DNA of 64,000 bases from an uncultured Bacteroidia bacterium. GTDB lineage: Bacteria; Bacteroidota; Bacteroidia; Bacteroidales; F082. Of the stretch, positions 61,068 through 64,000 are shown one piece after another. The position numbers and the translations under genes are program-made. The stretch's first letter is position 1, and each line of letters starts with the position of its first letter. The stretch spans positions 57,170 to 121,169 of the forward strand of contig CADADR010000009.1 in the NCBI GenBank assembly GCA_902786745.1, in the 5' to 3' direction. A model generated the notes under the pieces. That model was not told the origin of the DNA. It ran no database searches and saw nothing but the letters and a program-made list of their open reading frames with translations.

Positions 61068-61738
61068 ATTCTTTGTATTTCATATGGTATATATCCTAGT
61101 TGTTGTTTTGCATAATTTGATGCCTGTTCTTTGGTCATATGTTGAGATTGGACTTTATCAATCAGAAAATCAACAATCATTATACCTTTAGCAGGATATT
61201 TATTTGTTTTGAAACAATCATCACACAATACAGCTCGTAATTTACAATCAAGGAATTGTCCTGCATTCTTGCCAAGATGGATTCTTTTTGAAAACAAAAC
61301 GTCACAAGAAACATCGTTTGGAATCAGTTCTATGATTTCGTTCTCAACAGCTTCTTTTTCGAGTTTACAATGGTCAATAATGCTTTCCAAAACATTGTGA
61401 GGACCAATAACCATGTGGTTATTAACCTGGGCACTTCTGATCAAATACGAATAGTAAATGTTTTCGCTGTCACTAACAACGAAATCCAACCCGCCACGGT
61501 TGCCACCCTTGTACTTGTCAGATTTTGAAGTACCATTCCTGTGTAAATAAAAACGGTTTTTGTTTTTTTTCTGCAAATCATTCCTATGAACCGAAGTGTC
61601 CTCAAATTCTCCTTTCTTGAAATAATACACCTCAATTTCTTTGGGCAGGATGGATACGCCGCTCAGCATCAGTTTTGTTTTTGTGAGAAATAGCTTTGCT
61701 TCGTTTTGAAGTCTTTCGATGATTGCTTGATTATTCAT
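61064..61738 (-). CDS. Uncharacterised protein coupled to the deiminase-Sel1 gene
   Basis: 224 residues from MNNQAIIERLQNEAKLFL; the next ATG upstream has no signal or ribosome site and precedes the promoter at 61763-61770. The pattern YYFKKGEFEDTSVHRNDLQ, FYLHRNGTS ... YKGGNRGGLDFVV, YLIRSA and GPHNVLESI recalls a conserved family of unknown function in bacteria and fungi (FYxHxxxxHxD, WYFHR, GGxxKGLDI, GGxLIRSI, GPxxVVDxI); this is from memory and was not searched. A later part has CDCKL, CDDCFKT type cysteines. It is the first gene of the two-gene unit. Function not known. Confidence 0.7.
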   Translation of the reverse strand: MNNQAIIERLQNEAKLFLTKTKLMLSGVSILPKEIEVYYFKKGEFEDTSVHRNDLQKKNKNRFYLHRNGTSKSDKYKGGNRGGLDFVVSDSENIYYSYLIRSAQVNNHMVIGPHNVLESIIDHCKLEKEAVENEIIELIPNDVSCDVLFSKRIHLGKNAGQFLDCKLRAVLCDDCFKTNKYPAKGIMIVDFLIDKVQSQHMTKEQASNYAKQQLGYIPYEIQRI

Positions 61739-61762
61739 GATATTTGAGTTTTGAATTTGCAG

Positions 61763-61770
61763 CAAAAGTA
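61763..61770 (-). promoter_or_regulatory. Promoter -7 element for the deiminase operon
   Basis: TACTTTTG on the minus strand, 25 bp upstream of the start at 61738. Confidence 0.6.
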
Positions 61771-61975
61771 GGGAGTTGAATTGGAAGCATTGCAAGAAAA
61801 TTTGTTAAACATTGTTAAATATTTTCGAATATTTATTTACAACATAAATAACAAATTGTATATACAATTCTTTTTAAATTATTATAAATCAATAATATAT
61901 ATAATCACAACTTATAGGCAAATTGTGCTGATTGGAGTCAACAATCTATGCCGCAGTGTAGGAAGGATATGTACA

Positions 61976-62016
61976 CAACAAAAAAAAGGCGTAACCCTTT
62001 CGGATTACACCTTTTT
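61976..62016 (-). terminator. Terminator hairpin, copy 1 of a duplicated element
   Basis: GGCGTAA/TTACACC stem (with a G-U pair on the minus-strand RNA) flanked by A and T tracts. A nearly identical hairpin is at 63928-63966. It follows the gene remnant at 62038-62091, reading on the minus strand. Confidence 0.7.
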
Positions 62017-62037
62017 CGATAATGCTTTGAAAAGCGT

Positions 62038-62091
62038 TTATTTCATCCCCTCAGCCCCATAATAATCCAGCACATAAATGGGGAACGCGTA
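62038..62091 (-). pseudogene. 3'-end remnant of a minus-strand gene
   Basis: Seventeen codons, YAFPIYVLDYYGAEGMK, then TAA; the frame is closed by a TAA just upstream (62092-62094). It lies before the copy-1 terminator. The sequence after its stop matches the sequence after the stop of the gene at the right window edge, so it looks like the cut-off tail of a gene duplicate. The protein is not identified. Confidence 0.45.
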
Positions 62092-62113
62092 TTAATGTCG
62101 CTCTTATTTTTCC

Positions 62114-62187
62114 GTTGTATTTTATTATAAATCATTATACTATCCGTTGATTTCCAATTAAGCGGGTTTTAGCGTGCTTATTTGGCA
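62114..62187. repeat. Diverged direct repeat, left copy
   Basis: About 74 bp ending AGCGTGCTTATTTGGCA, resembling 63839-63910: both have GTATTTTATTA-AAATCA, an AT-rich middle with ACAATTAAGC- or CCAATTAAGC-, and the common end. Confidence 0.6.
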
Positions 62188-62193
62188 TCCATG

Positions 62194-63657
62194 TTACAAT
62201 CCATACATTTGCTTGTTTTTGTTGATGGTGTTCTCTCCTACGGTATATGCATAACATGATGCTGGAATAAACTGCAATATGCCCACACTCATCTTATGTC
62301 TTGTTGTTACGGTCTTTGAGGTAACCAAGGCTTGTGTCAAACCAGTCTGAGGCATAAAGTACAACAAAGAAGACAGTTCCTCGGGATGCTCTGTATAACG
62401 GTCGGTCCACTTGATTTCCACCGCCCAGAAAGGTTTTTGTTGGGCGATAATCATTCCCACAATATCCACCTCGCCTTGCTGTTTTGTGCTTGTCCGCCAA
62501 TTGGCATAAGAAATATCCACTCCAAGACGAGGAATCCATTGCGCATACACTGCTGTTTCAACCATATTGCCAATTTCAGCATCTGTTTCAGTTATAGGCT
62601 GAAACAAAGCACAACGGAGCGAAGGGTTTGTCAAATAGATCTTGAAACTGGTTTCCCGTAAGTATCGCTTAGCTGTATCGTCAGTGCGATGGATAACCTT
62701 TATCAGAAAAGCCGCTTCAAGATACTCGACATACTTGCGCAAAGTGTCTTTTCTCACCCCCGATTCTTTCGACATTCTTTCGTATGAGAATTGGTCGCCA
62801 GAATGATAGGCAATCATCGTAAATACACTATTCAGTTCCTGAACATCCTGAATGCCATACAAACTAGGCAAGTCGCGAAGCAAAACCTTATCAATAATAT
62901 CATGACGGATAAATTGTCCAGGGTCCTCCTGAATTTTCTCGGAGAAAACCACTTCGGGATATCCACCGTAGTTGATATAATCAATAAACAGTTGATTGAG
63001 GCGCTTAATGTCAATGGCATTGTAAAAACCAACCGTTGTATCATACCACTGCATCTGTTGCGGCAATAGAAGATTCTGATAGTTTTTGAGATGAATGTAT
63101 TCATAGAAAGTGAGCGGCGGTAGCAAGAAATCCGTAAACCGGCCAGCACCACTTTCGTTGCTGCGTTTCTTGAGTTCGGCGGCAGCCGACCCTGATACCA
63201 CAAAGCGAGTGTTACGATAGGTGTCAACCAGTGACTTGAGATGCACCTCCCAATCTTTCAAGTACTGAATCTCATCAAAGAACACATAATATTGGCTTTT
63301 ATCATCAGGTTGTTTGCCTAAAGTCTGCTTGCAAAGATTATACAGCAGCTCAAGATGGATGTTGTTGTATATGGGTGTCTCGACAGAAATATAGATAATG
63401 TTTTGAGCTGGCACGCCTTCATCAATAAGCCGTTGGATGGTGTGGTAAATCATCACTGTCTTACCCACACGCCGTGGTCCCATTAAGACAATCGAACGGT
63501 TTATTGACAAATCAGTTACCAACGGATAAAAAATTTCCGTATACAATCTGGGGCGCATCTCGCGATAAAACGAAGGAATTTTGCCTTCTGTCCACCATGG
63601 GTTGTCAACCCGGAGACGACCTAAGATTTGTTGCTCTAACAATGCCGTATATTCCAT
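62194..63657 (-). CDS. AAA+ ATPase with DUF4143 domain
   Basis: 487 residues. AAA_14 ATPase: Walker A LMGPRRVGKTVMIYH (about 57-71), Walker B YYVFFDEIQYLKDWEVHL, sensor-like FVVSGSAAAELKKRS. A helical winged-helix-like middle leads to the DUF4143 region with the nuclease-fold pattern E-[IV]-G-N-M-V-E, GEVDIVGM and FWAVEIKW (D ... E-x-K), as in restriction-endonuclease-like domains. The family is abundant and often repeated in Bacteroidota; its function is not established, and mobile or defence roles have been suggested. Promoter elements at 63678-63685 and 63706-63709 overlap a palindrome. The gene is bracketed by repeats. Confidence 0.9.
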   Translation of the reverse strand: MEYTALLEQQILGRLRVDNPWWTEGKIPSFYREMRPRLYTEIFYPLVTDLSINRSIVLMGPRRVGKTVMIYHTIQRLIDEGVPAQNIIYISVETPIYNNIHLELLYNLCKQTLGKQPDDKSQYYVFFDEIQYLKDWEVHLKSLVDTYRNTRFVVSGSAAAELKKRSNESGAGRFTDFLLPPLTFYEYIHLKNYQNLLLPQQMQWYDTTVGFYNAIDIKRLNQLFIDYINYGGYPEVVFSEKIQEDPGQFIRHDIIDKVLLRDLPSLYGIQDVQELNSVFTMIAYHSGDQFSYERMSKESGVRKDTLRKYVEYLEAAFLIKVIHRTDDTAKRYLRETSFKIYLTNPSLRCALFQPITETDAEIGNMVETAVYAQWIPRLGVDISYANWRTSTKQQGEVDIVGMIIAQQKPFWAVEIKWTDRYTEHPEELSSLLYFMPQTGLTQALVTSKTVTTRHKMSVGILQFIPASCYAYTVGENTINKNKQMYGL

Positions 63658-63677
63658 ATAAGATAGTTTTTACCATG

Positions 63678-63730
63678 CAAAAATACTACTTTTATGCCAA
63701 ATAAGCAAAAAACAACGTGCTTATTTGGTA
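63678..63730 (-). promoter_or_regulatory. Promoter and palindromic operator of the ATPase gene
   Basis: On the minus strand, -33 TTTG (63706-63709) and -7 TATTTTTG (63678-63685), 20 bp apart. The palindrome arms TGCCAAATAAGCA (63695-63707) and TGCTTATTTGGTA (63718-63730) match at 12 of 13 positions and span the spacer and the -33 side, the right place for a repressor site. Confidence 0.65.
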
Positions 63731-63838
63731 AATAATTGTCACTTTAAGGAAATAATCGTGTTTTTTACACCTTAATTTGCTTTTACCTATAAGCTATGTC
63801 TCATCAATAAGCTTGTAATTGGGCGGTTAATGTGATTT

Positions 63839-63910
63839 TGTATTTTATTACAAATCAATTTATTATAATATGTTTTACAATTAAGCACTATTGAGCGTGC
63901 TTATTTGGCA
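63839..63910. repeat. Diverged direct repeat, right copy
   Basis: Partner of 62114-62187, about 1.7 kb away. Ends GAGCGTGCTTATTTGGCA, containing the same TGCTTATTTGGCA half-site as the palindrome in the ATPase promoter. Confidence 0.6.
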
Positions 63911-63927
63911 ACATAATCAGATGAAAC

Positions 63928-63966
63928 AAAAAAAGGCGTAACCCTTTCGGATTACACCTTTTTTGA
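63928..63966 (-). terminator. Terminator hairpin, copy 2
   Basis: Almost identical to 61976-62016, placed after the gene whose last codons are at the window edge. Confidence 0.75.
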
Positions 63967-63985
63967 TAGTGATTCAAGAAGCGTT

Positions 63986-64000
63986 TTACTTCACCTCCTC
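63986..64000 (-). CDS. Last codons of a minus-strand gene cut by the window edge
   Basis: GAG GAG GTG AAG TAA read on the minus strand (peptide EEVK). This is supported mainly by the downstream terminator and by the parallel with the remnant at 62038-62091. Nothing can be said about the protein. Confidence 0.3.
   Translation of the reverse strand, partial: EEVK

Noticed and set aside
61781..62062. 93-codon plus-strand frame across the copy-1 terminator
   Set aside because: Reads through an AT-rich gap, a hairpin and the antisense of the gene remnant; no ribosome site.

Overview
The window is chromosomal DNA from a member of the Bacteroidota, most likely a host- or gut-associated Bacteroidales; I cannot name a genus. 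The evidence is: many promoters with the Bacteroidota -7 element TAnnTTTG; four proteins ending in a type IX secretion (T9SS) type A sorting domain; 15 of 15 Sec/SPI signal peptides in the window followed by glutamine; and families typical of the phylum (BACON, DUF4249, DUF4476, DUF5686, PNGase F, the LptC/CNNM/PPIase cluster). The window starts inside the last codons of a histidine kinase and ends at the last codons of a minus-strand gene.

Layout. 1-4750: kinase tail, then a minus-strand exported group (lipoprotein, M1 aminopeptidase with T9SS tail, small lipoprotein, repeat protein with T9SS tail). 4984-7245: zeta-toxin-like kinase with a small overlapping partner gene, then a GH29 alpha-L-fucosidase. 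7246-13739: leuS (with an unusual insertion), ruvB, a SPOR protein, a 2-hydroxyacid dehydrogenase coupled to ridA, and a divIC/ftsB-like gene. 13736-17736: DUF5686 outer-membrane protein, apbE, an rsuA-family pseudouridine synthase. 17780-19999: tRNA-Lys(CTT) and an LTA-synthase-like sulfatase-fold membrane enzyme. 20159-26589: aquaporin with a possible leader peptide, an FG-GAP T9SS cargo protein, hemW carrying two in-frame dispersed repeats, an outer-membrane protein, and a C69 peptidase. 26654-35399: BACON lipoprotein, then an envelope-biogenesis cluster (FadL-like protein, TPR protein, LptC, CNNM/CorC, PpiD-like chaperone). 35610-39666: tRNA-Phe(GAA), lnt, dus, ornithine aminotransferase. 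39740-48202: metallo-beta-lactamase hydrolase coupled to a TPR membrane protein, a 1068-residue three-module outer-membrane protein, the yicC-gmk-nadD operon and a DUF4249 lipoprotein. 48309-53274: a T9SS-exported PNGase F-like glycosidase, a DUF4476 protein, a small barrel protein and an M28 glutaminyl-cyclase-like lipoprotein. 53307-58861: pyrG coupled to an MscS channel, a class I glutamine amidotransferase, a small lipoprotein.

58862-64000 is an AT-richer accessory tail. It holds an arginine-deiminase-type domain fused to seven Sel1 repeats, translationally coupled to an uncharacterised gene, and an AAA+/DUF4143 ATPase cassette. The cassette has a palindromic site in its promoter and is bracketed by duplicated gene 3' ends, terminators and TGCTTATTTGGCA motifs.

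How the parts fit: fucosidase, PNGase F, M1, M28 and C69 enzymes suggest use of host or dietary glycoprotein. The exported proteins begin with Gln after signal cleavage, which the M28 glutaminyl cyclase candidate could convert to pyroglutamate. The lnt, lptC, PPIase and FadL-like genes maintain the envelope. The best candidates for something undescribed are the nuclease-like insertion in LeuRS, the deiminase-Sel1 operon, the ATPase cassette and the three-module outer-membrane protein.
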